Positions 42,622 to 51,049 of a stretch of 64,000 bases of DNA are shown piece after piece. Numbering within the stretch: position 1 is the stretch's first letter; every line of letters starts with the position of its first letter. The position numbers were made by a program, and so were the translations under genes. Under the pieces are notes generated by a model, which had not been told where the DNA came from, searched no databases, and saw only the letters and a list, made by a program, of their open reading frames with translations. This DNA comes from Brevundimonas sp. NIBR10 (GTDB lineage Bacteria > Pseudomonadota > Alphaproteobacteria > Caulobacterales > Caulobacteraceae), in the NCBI RefSeq assembly GCF_027912515.1, contig NZ_CP115464.1, positions 3,759,501-3,823,500 on the forward strand, read 5' to 3'.

Positions 42622-43872
42622 ATGCCTGACAGCGTCACCAGGACGACGAACACCTCATGGTTTTCGCGCGTCGGCTCGGCCTTCGCCGGGGTCCTCGTCG
42701 GCGTCGTGCTGATCTTCGTCTGCATCGCCGGCCTGGCCTGGAACGAGGGTCGGGCGGTCAAGACCGAGCGCGGCCTGAAGGAAGGCGCGTCCCTCGTCGT
42801 CGACATTCAGGCCAGCCCGATCGACGCCGCCAATGACCAGAAGCTGGTCCACGTCTCCGGCCCGGTCGCCGTGACGGCACCGCTGGAAGACCCCGATTTC
42901 GGCGTGACCGCGACGGGCGTGCATCTGTCGCGCCAGGTCGAGATGTACCAATGGCGCGAAAGCTCCAAGTCCGAGACCCGCACCAAGCTGGGCGGCGGCG
43001 AGGAGACGGTGACCACCTATACCTATGCCAAGGTCTGGTCCGGCTCGGCCGAGGACTCCAGCGCCTTCGCCGAACCGAACGGCCACGAGAATCCCGAGTT
43101 CGCCGTCGAGGGGACCGACATCCTGGCCCAGGATGCGACGCTCGGCGACTTCCGGCTCGACGATGCCGTGGTCGGCCAGATCGGCGGCGAGGCCCCTCTC
43201 CGCCTGACCCAGGACAACCTCGAAGCGGTCCAGGCGGCTGTCGGCGACGTCGATCAGTATGTGTCGATCTCACAGGGCAAGATCCTGCTGTCGGCCAACC
43301 GGCCGCGCAGCAGCGATGTGGACGACGCCGACGACGCCGCGCCCGTGTCCGAGACCTCCGTGATTCAGGGCAGTCCGACGATCGGCGACATCCGGATTTC
43401 CTACGACCTGACCCCTGCCGGCGTGATCTCGATCGTCGGCAAACAGAACGGAGACGGGTTCACCAACTATCGCGCCAGGAACGGCGAGGAGTTCCTGCTG
43501 GTTTCGGACGGCGCGGTTCCGGCCGCCGACATGTTCCAGGGGGCCCAGGATGCGAACAAGGTCATCACCTGGATCTTGCGGGTGCTGGGCATGGTGCTGC
43601 TGATCGTCGGGTTCGGCCTGATCCTGGCGCCGCTGGGGGTGCTGGCCGACGTCCTGCCGCTGGTGGGGACGATCGTGCGGATGGGGACGGGTCTTGTGGC
43701 CTTCGTCCTGGGCTTTAGCATCGGCACGGTGACCATCGCCCTGGCCTGGTTCGCGTTCCGGCCCCTGCTCTCGATCGCCATCCTGGCGGTCGGTGGATTG
43801 ATCGCGTTCGGAGTCTATCGGCTGGGTCGCGGGCGGAACAGGAAGAAGCTGGCGGAGGGGACGGCGGCGTGA
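42622..43872 (+). CDS. TMEM43 family membrane protein
   Basis: This 416-residue protein has an N-terminal membrane segment (VGSAFAGVLVGVVLIFVCIA), a large extracytoplasmic domain (about 45-315) with LVHVSGPVAV, GVHLSRQVEMYQWRE and TYTYAKVWS, and three or four C-terminal membrane segments ending in a basic tail (RLGRGRNRKKLAE). These are the hallmarks of the TMEM43/LUMA family, of unknown function in bacteria. It is divergent from the 5-oxoprolinase gene across 163 bases that should hold both promoters, and convergent with the gene at 44029. Confidence 0.88.
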   Translation: MPDSVTRTTNTSWFSRVGSAFAGVLVGVVLIFVCIAGLAWNEGRAVKTERGLKEGASLVVDIQASPIDAANDQKLVHVSGPVAVTAPLEDPDFGVTATGVHLSRQVEMYQWRESSKSETRTKLGGGEETVTTYTYAKVWSGSAEDSSAFAEPNGHENPEFAVEGTDILAQDATLGDFRLDDAVVGQIGGEAPLRLTQDNLEAVQAAVGDVDQYVSISQGKILLSANRPRSSDVDDADDAAPVSETSVIQGSPTIGDIRISYDLTPAGVISIVGKQNGDGFTNYRARNGEEFLLVSDGAVPAADMFQGAQDANKVITWILRVLGMVLLIVGFGLILAPLGVLADVLPLVGTIVRMGTGLVAFVLGFSIGTVTIALAWFAFRPLLSIAILAVGGLIAFGVYRLGRGRNRKKLAEGTAA

Positions 43873-43876
43873 TCGT

Positions 43877-44027
43877 CCTTCTCCCCTTGCGGGAGAAGGT
43901 GGCAGCCGAAGGCTGACGGATGAGGGTCATTCGGTTTGTCTGTGAGGGTTTCCCAACGCGATGCGTAGCGATTGGTGTGACCCCTCATCCGGCCCTGCGG
44001 GCCACCTTCTCCCGCAAGGGGAGAAGG
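43877..44027. repeat. Palindromic element filling a convergent gap
   Basis: The left arm begins CCTTCTCCCCTTGCGGGAGA and continues through GGTGGC to GACGGATGAGGG. The right arm mirrors it with CCCTCATCCGG, GGGCCACC and CTTCTCCCGCAAGGGGAGAA. The element occupies nearly all of the space between the stops of the convergent genes ending at 43872 and 44029. Each arm can fold alone, so it may also serve as a bidirectional terminator. Confidence 0.85.
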
Positions 44028-44028
44028 A

Positions 44029-45003
44029 TCAGGCCAGCGCCGTTTCACCCCCGGTCGGGTTTCTGGGATCCAGCGACAAACCCGCCGCCTGACGCGCCTT
44101 CAGAACCCGCAGCCAGCCGTGCATGCCCTCGCAGTCCAGGCCGTGCATCATCAGCCGGTAGCCCGCCTGCAAGGTCGACAGGGTCACCAGAGGGTGGCCG
44201 TTCTTGACGAAATTCATGTGGTAGTCGGTGCCCAGGATTCGGGCGATGTAGATGGCAACTGTCTCGTCCAGCTGCAGGCTGTGGGAGGCCCGCATGAAGT
44301 CGGCGCGGGGCAGCATCAGGGCGTACAGAGGCGTGTAAAACTCTACCGCCGTCTGGATGTCGATCCGGTTCAGGGGGCCGGTCGGGAAGGTCTGGAACGC
44401 CGGTTCGACGTCGGAGATCATGGAGAAATCGACCACCGCCGGCGGGGTCAGTTCTCTGCCTTGCGCCTGCAATCCGATGTTCATCTCGATGATGAAGTTG
44501 AAGATGTTCAGGTCGTGCTGGAGGAAGACGTTGTCCTCCAGATCCTTCAGCGCCAGGGGTTTGAGCGGGATGGTCTTGATCGAGCCGGGATCGACGCCGC
44601 AGTTGGCCTTCATGAAGGCCAGCAGTTCGGTGCCGATGTGGAAGTGGCGCAGGATCAGGGTGTTGGCCTCGGGCGAACCGAAGATCTGCAATCCCCAGCG
44701 GATGGACTTGTGCAGCAGGCCGTTCAGGTTCGGATGACGCGGCGAGATCGCGCGCAGCACCTTCACCACGCAGAAGAACAGGAAGACCAGCGGGCGGCTG
44801 ACCGGGAACAGCCAGCGCCGCGACCACGACCGGGCGCCCAGCAGCAGGGCTCGCTTGGCCTGGGGATCGATCGGCAGACTGTGATCGAGATAGAGCGCTA
44901 GCCAGGGATCGGGATCGGCGGGATCATAGGCGCGGGCGTCGAACGGATCGGCCCGCTCGCGTGGGCCTGAATCGCCGTGAGCGCCACCGTCCGACAGGCT
45001 CAT
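44029..45003 (-). CDS. Unrecognised protein in ketosynthase/oxidase operon
   Basis: A 324-residue protein from ATG 45003, overlapping the upstream gene's stop by 4 bases (ATGA). After a hydrophilic N-terminus (about 45 residues) comes one hydrophobic stretch (LVFLFFCVVKVLRAISP) and then a mixed region with RHFHIGTELLAFMKANCG, DNVFLQHDLNIFNFIIEMN and GTDYHMNFVKNGHPLVTLS. Several conserved-looking histidines (RHFHIG, HDLN, YHMNF, NGHP) could bind metal or act in catalysis. I do not recognise the family. Tight coupling with the ketosynthase and oxidase implies a shared pathway; the hydrophobic stretch suggests membrane association. Confidence 0.75.
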   Translation of the reverse strand: MSLSDGGAHGDSGPRERADPFDARAYDPADPDPWLALYLDHSLPIDPQAKRALLLGARSWSRRWLFPVSRPLVFLFFCVVKVLRAISPRHPNLNGLLHKSIRWGLQIFGSPEANTLILRHFHIGTELLAFMKANCGVDPGSIKTIPLKPLALKDLEDNVFLQHDLNIFNFIIEMNIGLQAQGRELTPPAVVDFSMISDVEPAFQTFPTGPLNRIDIQTAVEFYTPLYALMLPRADFMRASHSLQLDETVAIYIARILGTDYHMNFVKNGHPLVTLSTLQAGYRLMMHGLDCEGMHGWLRVLKARQAAGLSLDPRNPTGGETALA

Positions 45004-45683
45004 GCCATGATCTCCTCGATCTGGAGGGCATAGAGGCGGGCGGTGACACGGGCGCAGGTGACGATGCGTTCGGCGACAGCGGCGTCGGGCAGGACCATCC
45101 GCAGCATCGCCTCGAACTCCTGCATGTGCCCGACGTCGTTTTCGCCGTGATACAGCAGGAACCGCACCGCCTCGTCGGGCAGGCCCAGCCGCTCCTGCAC
45201 CTTCAGTCCCCAGGGCCGGGCCTTGATCGAGCCCAGGCCCTCGATGACGAACATGGCCCCCAGCAGGCCGAACGGGTCGGGCCTGGACGCCTCGTGGAAC
45301 ATCCAGGCCGAGATGGCTTCGGAGCCGACGTTCTTGGGCGCGCCGCGAATGGTCTCCAGCACGCCGCCCGAGGCCACGAAATCGGCTTCCAGCAGACGGA
45401 AGTCGCGGTGTTCGGTCACGGCGTGGCGCATCAGGGTCGAGCGCAGTTCCAGATGGGACTCGCCGACGTTGGAGGCGGCCCGGCTCATCCACAACGCCCC
45501 GTCCTTCACCTGCTGGCGCAGGTTGATGAGGAAGGCGTGATAGTCGGCGATCTCGAACCGGCCGCGCGTCAGCTTGCGGATCAGGGGGGTGGCTTCCAGC
45601 CGCTGCTCGAACTCGGCGAAGACCACGGCGAGCTTGCGCAGGGTGTCGGCGACCGCGTCGTCATGGATCGGTCCATCGGCCAT
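45000..45683 (-). CDS. Heme-oxygenase-like iron-dependent oxidase/oxygenase
   Basis: From ATG 45683 the protein has 227 residues; a GTG at 45686 is also possible. It is all-helical and fits the heme-oxygenase-like diiron (HDO) superfamily, which includes UndA and PqqC/TenA relatives. Likely metal ligands are in HAVTEHRDF (residues 87-95), FVIEGLGS (Glu148) and HGENDVGHMQEF (Asp183, His186). Members carry out oxidative decarboxylation, N-oxygenation and similar reactions on fatty or amino acids. It overlaps both neighbours by 1-4 bases. With a ketosynthase III upstream, a fatty-acid-derived substrate is plausible, but this is inference. Confidence 0.78.
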   Translation of the reverse strand: MADGPIHDDAVADTLRKLAVVFAEFEQRLEATPLIRKLTRGRFEIADYHAFLINLRQQVKDGALWMSRAASNVGESHLELRSTLMRHAVTEHRDFRLLEADFVASGGVLETIRGAPKNVGSEAISAWMFHEASRPDPFGLLGAMFVIEGLGSIKARPWGLKVQERLGLPDEAVRFLLYHGENDVGHMQEFEAMLRMVLPDAAVAERIVTCARVTARLYALQIEEIMA

Positions 45684-46855
45684 CACACCACCTCCAGCAT
45701 CATGAACCCCACCATGGCGCGCCCGCTTTCGGGCACGATCAGCAGCACTTTCTCACCGCGTTTCACCCGCCCGCTCTTCATGAACTCGTCCAGCATGACC
45801 CAGATCGACGCTGAGCCGACATTGCCCACCGTCGCCAGGTTGGAGAACCATTTCTCCTCCGGGATCATGGCCCTGGTCGATCTCAGGATGGAGACGATCT
45901 CATCGCGCAACGACTTCGCCGAATAGTGGCACAGCAGGTGATCGACATCGTCCGGCACGATCCGGCCGTCGTCGACCTTCTTCATCCAGACCCCGATCCA
46001 GGCACGGATGACGATCTTGAGCAGGTCGAAGTCCTGAAGCAGGGCGACAGACCCGGAGACGTGGGAGGCCGTCGGCCCGACGTGGCTCCAGGCGGATTTC
46101 ATGTCGGCACGGTCTGCGAAGGTCGAGCCGGCCCACATGCAGGGATCGAAGGCATGGGCCAGCGACGTCAGGTCGATCCACTCGACCTTCAGCGACAACC
46201 CGTCGGGCTTTGGCCGGGGCTCCAGCACCACGGCACCAGCACCGTCCGACAGGGTGAAGCGCAGGAAGTCCGCCTCCATCCGCGCCCGCCCCTTGCCATC
46301 AACCAGGGCGGTGCCCTCATAGAACTCGGGCCGGAACCAGCGCGACGAGAACTCGCTGCCCGTGGTGACGGCGACCTCGGCTTCTCCGGCCCGGACCTGG
46401 AGCCAGGCACCCTTCATGGCCATCAGGGCGGAGGCGCAGACGGACTGGTAGCTGGCGATTTCGATGGGGCCCATTCCGGGACAGAGGGCGGCGAGCTCGG
46501 CGTGGACCGCGCTGGCGTGACCGGGGACGAGATAGTCGCCCTGGGTCGTCGCGGTGGCCAGGTGGTTCAGGTCGCCGACCGACAGACCCGCGTTGTCCAG
46601 CGCCGCCCGCGCGGCCTCGGCCGCCATCGAGGCATTAGATTGCAGCACCGTTCCGTCCGGCGCCATCGCATAGTGGCGCGTCTCGACCCCGTTCCAGCGC
46701 AGGGCGCGACGGCCGACCGCCGAGGACCGCCCGCCGATACGGCCGATATGGTCCTCCATCGCCTCCACCCCGACCCGCCCGCCCGGCAGGAAGGTGCCGC
46801 AGCCGGTGATGTAGACGTCGCGAAGCAGGGCCGAGCTCATCGGCTCAGTCGGCAC
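45683..46855 (-). CDS. Beta-ketoacyl-ACP synthase III-like enzyme
   Basis: A 390-residue thiolase-fold protein with the ketosynthase III catalytic triad Cys140 (SYQSVCASALMAM), His310 (LLCHYSAKSL) and Asn345 (ATVGNVGSASI). The N-terminal half starts VYITGCGTFLPGGRV. It is longer than housekeeping FabH (about 320) and closer to secondary-metabolism enzymes of the StlD/DarB kind, which condense acyl-CoA or acyl-ACP units. ATG 46840 is an alternative start. First gene of a three-gene coupled operon, divergent from a DCC-family gene. The starter and extender units cannot be deduced. Confidence 0.85.
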   Translation of the reverse strand: MPTEPMSSALLRDVYITGCGTFLPGGRVGVEAMEDHIGRIGGRSSAVGRRALRWNGVETRHYAMAPDGTVLQSNASMAAEAARAALDNAGLSVGDLNHLATATTQGDYLVPGHASAVHAELAALCPGMGPIEIASYQSVCASALMAMKGAWLQVRAGEAEVAVTTGSEFSSRWFRPEFYEGTALVDGKGRARMEADFLRFTLSDGAGAVVLEPRPKPDGLSLKVEWIDLTSLAHAFDPCMWAGSTFADRADMKSAWSHVGPTASHVSGSVALLQDFDLLKIVIRAWIGVWMKKVDDGRIVPDDVDHLLCHYSAKSLRDEIVSILRSTRAMIPEEKWFSNLATVGNVGSASIWVMLDEFMKSGRVKRGEKVLLIVPESGRAMVGFMMLEVV

Positions 46856-46934
46856 GGGGAAGACGACGGAAGCAAGGCCCGATCGCGACCTTTCGTCAGC
46901 CTTGTCCAGCCTCGCTTCACGCTATGATGCCCCG

Positions 46935-47294
46935 ATGAAAGACCTGATCGTCTGGTTCGACGGCGACTGCCCCCTGTGTCGGCGCGAGATGTCCCTGATG
47001 CGCCGGCTGGACCGGCGGGGTGCCATCCGGTTCGTCGATGTGGCGGATGGAACCGGCGTCTGTCCGATTGACCGGGCAGAGCTTCTGGCCCGATTTCACG
47101 CTCGCGAGGACGGCCGGATTCTGTCGGGCGCGGCGGCCTTTGCGGCGATGTGGAGGGCCATCCCCCTGCTGCGTCCGTTCGGCCTGCTGGCGCGGCATCG
47201 TGGTATCCTTGCCCTGTTCGAGCGCGTCTATCTGCGGTTCCTGCGGCTCCGCCCCCGCCTTCAGGCCTGGGCCCGCCGACTGGAAGGACGCTGA
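46935..47294 (+). CDS. DCC family (DUF393) thiol protein
   Basis: From ATG 46935 the protein has 119 residues. It carries the defining motif VWFDGDCPLCRREM at its start, then RFVDVAD, LHARxDG-like FHAREDGRILSGAAAFAAMW, and a C-terminal hydrophobic helix (RYLRFLRLR-like). DCC proteins have a thioredoxin-like fold with a CxxC pair and are of uncertain function. The frame is open to 46902. It is divergent from the ketosynthase gene (79 bases between) and convergent with the GH3 gene (12 bases). Confidence 0.88.
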   Translation: MKDLIVWFDGDCPLCRREMSLMRRLDRRGAIRFVDVADGTGVCPIDRAELLARFHAREDGRILSGAAAFAAMWRAIPLLRPFGLLARHRGILALFERVYLRFLRLRPRLQAWARRLEGR

Positions 47295-47306
47295 ACCGGG
47301 CCGGGA

Positions 47307-49631
47307 TCAACGGACCAGGGTGAAACGCGTCGGGGTCCCGACCTGGGCCGACGGTGCCAGCCACAGGTCGAAGGTGCCGGGCTCGACGGTCATCGCGCCA
47401 GTCTCGCCGACAAACTCCAGCACGGCGCGGCGCAGGCGGAAGGTGACGGTGGTCGTGGCACCGGGCGCGATCGCGACCTTGCGATAGTTGCGCAGGCGCT
47501 GGCCCGGCTGTGTCAGACTGGCGACGCGATCGTGGATATAGAGCTGCACCGTTTCCACGACCGGCACGGTCCCGGCGTTCTGGATGGCCACCGACGCCTC
47601 GATCTCGCCGTTCCAGGTCAGGGTGTCCGACGACAGGACGGCGGCCGAATAGCGGACCTCGCCATAGGTCAGTCCGTGGCCGAACGGGTACAGGGCCGTG
47701 TTGGTCGTCTCGCGATAGCGGGCGGTATATTCCTCGGACGCCAGGGCCGGGTTGGCAGGGCGGCCCGTGGTCTTGTGGTCGTAGGAGAAAGGCTGCTGGC
47801 CCGAGCGGTGCGGGAAGCTGACCGGCAGGCGACCGGACGGCGAATGGGTGCCGAAGACGACGTCGGCGACGCTGTTGCCCATCTCGGACCCCAGGAACCA
47901 GGTGACGACGATCCCGGCCGCGTCCTTCACCGCCCCCGACAGTTCCAGCGCCCGGCCGTTGCGCAGCAGGACGACCATGGGCTTGCCGATCTCGGCGACA
48001 GCTTGAGCCAGGGCCTGTTGCGCGGGCGGAAGGGTGATCTCGACCCGGGACTGGGCCTCGCCAGAAAACCGGGCGCTTTCGCCGAGCGCGAGCACCACGA
48101 CATCGGACTGGGCCGCCGCCACCACGGCCGCCGATATGCCACCGGACAGGGCAGCCTCGACCTCGCAACCCTGGGCCACGACCAGGTCCTCAGGACGGCG
48201 CATGGCCGCGCGGAACCCGGCTTCCAGAGAAACGCGGTGGCCCTCGTCGCCCCAGATGGTCCAGGGGCCGAAGACGTTATCCACGTCGCTGGCGAACGGT
48301 CCGATCAGGGCGATCTTCTGGCCCTCGCGGCGCAGTGGCAGGACGCGGCCCTCGTTCTTCAGCAGGACGATCGACTTGGCCCCCGCCTCGCGCGCCAGGG
48401 CGTAGTGTGCGGCCGCGCCCCGCACGACGCGCTCGCGCTCCGGGTCCATGCCGCGATAGGGGTCGTCGAACAGGCCGAGCGCCGCCTTGGTGGCGAGCAC
48501 CCGCCGCACGGCCTCGTCGACGCGGGCCATCGGCACGTCGCCCGATGCGACCAGCCCCGGGATGTGTTCCAGGTACAGGCCCGACACCATGCTCATGTCG
48601 ACCCCGGCCAGCAGGGCGATGCGGGCGGCGTCGCGGCCGTCCTCGGCGAAACCGTGGGCGATCAGTTCGCGCTCTGAGGTGTAGTCGGACACGACGAACC
48701 CCTTGAAGTCCCATTCGCCGCGCAGGACGTCGGTCAGCATCCGCCGGTTGCCCGAGGTCGGCACGCCGTTCAGGTCGTTGAAGGCGCTCATCACCGACAG
48801 GGCACCGGCGTCGATCGCCGACCAGAACGGCGGCAGGAAGACGCCCCGCAGCGTCGCCTCGCTCATGTCGGTGGTGTTGTATTCCATCCCGCCCTGGGCC
48901 GCCGAATAGGCGACGAAATGCTTGGGCGTGGCCAGCAGGGCATCGCGGTCGGCCAGGCCCCGCTCGCCCTGGAAGCCGCGCACCCGGGCGGCGGCCAGAC
49001 GCTGGTTCAGCAGGACGTCCTCGCCTGCCCCCTCGACCACCCGGCCCCAGCGCTGGTCCCGGGCTACATCGACCATGGGGGCATAGGCCTGATGGATGCC
49101 CGACACCGCCCCCTCGAGCGCGGCGACCCGGGCGGTGCGATAGGCCAGGTCCTCGTCGAAAGCGGAGGCCTCGGCCAGAGGCACGGGAAACACCGTGGTC
49201 ATGCCGTGGATGATGTCGGCGGCGAACAGCATCGGGATCTTGAGCCGGGTCTCCTCGACCGTGATCCGCTGGATGCGCCGACCCGCCTCTGCCCCGACGC
49301 CGTTGAACAGGGCCCCGCACAGGCCTCGCCGGATCAGGTCGGTGGTCCGGGCCGGGTCACCGAAGGCGTCCAGTGGATTGACGTTGTAGGGCCGGAAGCG
49401 GAACGGGTCGGCCAGCAGGTTCAACTGACCGGCCTTTTCGTCGATCGTCATCTGACCGATCAAGGTCTCGATCAGCGCCGCGTGCTCGGCCGAGGATCGC
49501 GTTTGCACCGGCCCTGCCTTCGCCCGGGGCGCGGAGAACCAGCTCGCACCCAGGGCGGACAGGACAGCCAGGCTGGACAGGGCGCGACGACGGGACATGG
49601 CGTTCGGTGTGTCCGAAAGGGCGGCGGTCAT
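47307..49631 (-). CDS. bglX: GH3 family beta-glucosidase, exported
   Basis: From ATG 49631 the protein has 774 residues; GTG 49655 and ATG 49598 are alternatives. A Tat-type signal lies at MSRRRALSSLAVLSALGASW. The GH3 N-domain has QMTIDEKAGQLNLL, DIIHGMTTVFPVPLAEAS, ATPKHFVAYSAAQGG and FVVSDYTSE with the nucleophile aspartate. The (alpha/beta)6 sandwich and a C-terminal fibronectin-III-like domain follow to the end. The order matches E. coli BglX. It should release glucose or related sugars from beta-linked oligosaccharides in the periplasm. It lies downstream of yjfC in the same direction with about 80 bases between. Confidence 0.92.
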   Translation of the reverse strand: MTAALSDTPNAMSRRRALSSLAVLSALGASWFSAPRAKAGPVQTRSSAEHAALIETLIGQMTIDEKAGQLNLLADPFRFRPYNVNPLDAFGDPARTTDLIRRGLCGALFNGVGAEAGRRIQRITVEETRLKIPMLFAADIIHGMTTVFPVPLAEASAFDEDLAYRTARVAALEGAVSGIHQAYAPMVDVARDQRWGRVVEGAGEDVLLNQRLAAARVRGFQGERGLADRDALLATPKHFVAYSAAQGGMEYNTTDMSEATLRGVFLPPFWSAIDAGALSVMSAFNDLNGVPTSGNRRMLTDVLRGEWDFKGFVVSDYTSERELIAHGFAEDGRDAARIALLAGVDMSMVSGLYLEHIPGLVASGDVPMARVDEAVRRVLATKAALGLFDDPYRGMDPERERVVRGAAAHYALAREAGAKSIVLLKNEGRVLPLRREGQKIALIGPFASDVDNVFGPWTIWGDEGHRVSLEAGFRAAMRRPEDLVVAQGCEVEAALSGGISAAVVAAAQSDVVVLALGESARFSGEAQSRVEITLPPAQQALAQAVAEIGKPMVVLLRNGRALELSGAVKDAAGIVVTWFLGSEMGNSVADVVFGTHSPSGRLPVSFPHRSGQQPFSYDHKTTGRPANPALASEEYTARYRETTNTALYPFGHGLTYGEVRYSAAVLSSDTLTWNGEIEASVAIQNAGTVPVVETVQLYIHDRVASLTQPGQRLRNYRKVAIAPGATTTVTFRLRRAVLEFVGETGAMTVEPGTFDLWLAPSAQVGTPTRFTLVR

Positions 49632-49712
49632 GAAGGGGCTTTCGTGACGGGTCACCCCTTCCCTAACCGGCCAAGCTTGCTCTGTCAGGTCAGGGATCGC
49701 TACGCGCGAGGT

Positions 49713-50876
49713 TCAGTCGCGGATGTAATGCGGCAGGAAGCGCGAGGTGTTGCGCGTGATCCGGCCCCGGTCCTCGCGCAGACCGATGCCCGCCGGCTCG
49801 TTTCCGACGACCCAGGAGCCGACGATCACATAGCGGTTGTCGAACTTCGGCGGCGCATGCAGGGCCTGACGAATCCAGGCCCCGTCGCCGTAGCCGCCGT
49901 CCAGCACCGACGATTTCCGCCCGTCCTTGACCAGTTCGACATTGGCCCCCTCGCGCGAGAACAGGGGCTTGCGCACATACGATGTGCCCAGCGTCGTGTG
50001 CGCCGGGTCGCTCTCGAAATAGGTCTCCAGCAGGTTGGGATGGCCCGCATGCCGTTCCCACAGAAGCGGCAGCATCCCCTTGTTGGACAGGATCGATTTC
50101 CACGCCGGCTCCAGCACCGTCACCTCGGCGTCCGGCAACGGCTTGGCGTAGTCGTCGCGCAGCATCTGTTCCCAAGGGTACAGTTTGAACATCGCCCCGA
50201 TCAGGAAATTCTCGTGGTCGACGAAGCGGCCGTCGGCGTTCAGCCCGATGTCGCCGATCGCGACGAACTGGGGCTCCAGACCGGCCTGGTTGGCGCAGTC
50301 CTCCAGGAACCGCACCGTCTGGCGGTCCTCGACGAAATCGGGGTCAGAACTGAAGTGGACGAAGCCTCCATCGGGGAAAATCGCGCGGAATCGCTCGACC
50401 AGCTTTTCGTGCAGGCTGTTGAACTGGTCGGCGCCCTGCGGCAGCATCCCCGCCGCGATCTGATCCTCGAGCCACAGCCACTGGAACACGGCTGTTTCAT
50501 AGACGGACGTGGGCGTGTCGGCGTTGTACTCGTACAGTTTGGCCGGCCCCGTGCCGTCATAGGCGAAGTCGAACCGGCCGTAGAGGCTGGGATCGTTTCG
50601 CTTCCAGCTGTCGGCGACATAGTCGCGCATGGCTTCGGGGATATCGAGCTGGGTCATCAGCCGCTCGGACTTTACCGCCTCGTCGACGAGGTCGAGGCAC
50701 ATGGCGTGGAGCTCGGCGGTCGGGGCCTCGATGCCGTCCTCGATCTCGGCCAGGGAGAATTCATAGGCGGCGGCTTCGTCCCAGTAGGTCTGGCCGGAGT
50801 CGTGATGCCAGGTGAAGCCGACGGCCTCGGCCTTGTCCTGCCAGCCAGGACGGGGGTCAAGTTTGATGCGTTGCAT
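49713..50876 (-). CDS. yjfC: ATP-grasp amidoligase of the glutathionylspermidine synthase family (YjfC)
   Basis: A 387-residue protein, the same length as E. coli YjfC. It carries the C-terminal synthetase domain of glutathionylspermidine synthase without the amidase part: GFTWHHDSGQTYWDEAAAY, SLYGRFDFAYDG, LYEYNADTPTSVYE, KLYPWEQM, EPAWKSILSNKGMLPLLW and YVRKPLFSREGANV. ATP-grasp enzymes join a carboxylate to an amine with ATP; the substrates of the YjfC group are unknown. Separated from yjfJ upstream by the palindromic element at 50883-51048, but in the same direction. Part of the yjf set reconstructed here. Confidence 0.9.
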   Translation of the reverse strand: MQRIKLDPRPGWQDKAEAVGFTWHHDSGQTYWDEAAAYEFSLAEIEDGIEAPTAELHAMCLDLVDEAVKSERLMTQLDIPEAMRDYVADSWKRNDPSLYGRFDFAYDGTGPAKLYEYNADTPTSVYETAVFQWLWLEDQIAAGMLPQGADQFNSLHEKLVERFRAIFPDGGFVHFSSDPDFVEDRQTVRFLEDCANQAGLEPQFVAIGDIGLNADGRFVDHENFLIGAMFKLYPWEQMLRDDYAKPLPDAEVTVLEPAWKSILSNKGMLPLLWERHAGHPNLLETYFESDPAHTTLGTSYVRKPLFSREGANVELVKDGRKSSVLDGGYGDGAWIRQALHAPPKFDNRYVIVGSWVVGNEPAGIGLREDRGRITRNTSRFLPHYIRD

Positions 50877-50882
50877 GGTCCA

Positions 50883-51048
50883 CTTTCTCCTCCCCGACGG
50901 CGAAGCCGATGGGGAGGTGGATCGCCGCGCTTGCAGCGAGACGGAGGGGCTGCCGGCCCCACACTCGGTATCGCGCCTGCGGGCAGAGCCCCTCCACCGC
51001 TTCGCGGTCCCCCTCCCCGTTCGCCAAGCGGCGAACGGGGAGGAAAGG
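50883..51048. repeat. Palindromic element between yjfJ and yjfC
   Basis: Two inverted arms. The left hairpin is CCTCCCC with GGGGAGG around GACGGCGAAGCCGAT. The right hairpin is CCTCCCC with GGGGAGG around GTTCGCCAAGCGGCGAAC. Inner parts AGACGGAGGGGCT and AGCCCCTCCACCGC are also complementary. It fills nearly the whole gap between the two genes and splits what is otherwise one operon; a strong fold here may reduce expression of yjfC relative to yjfJ. Confidence 0.85.
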
Positions 51049-51049
51049 A

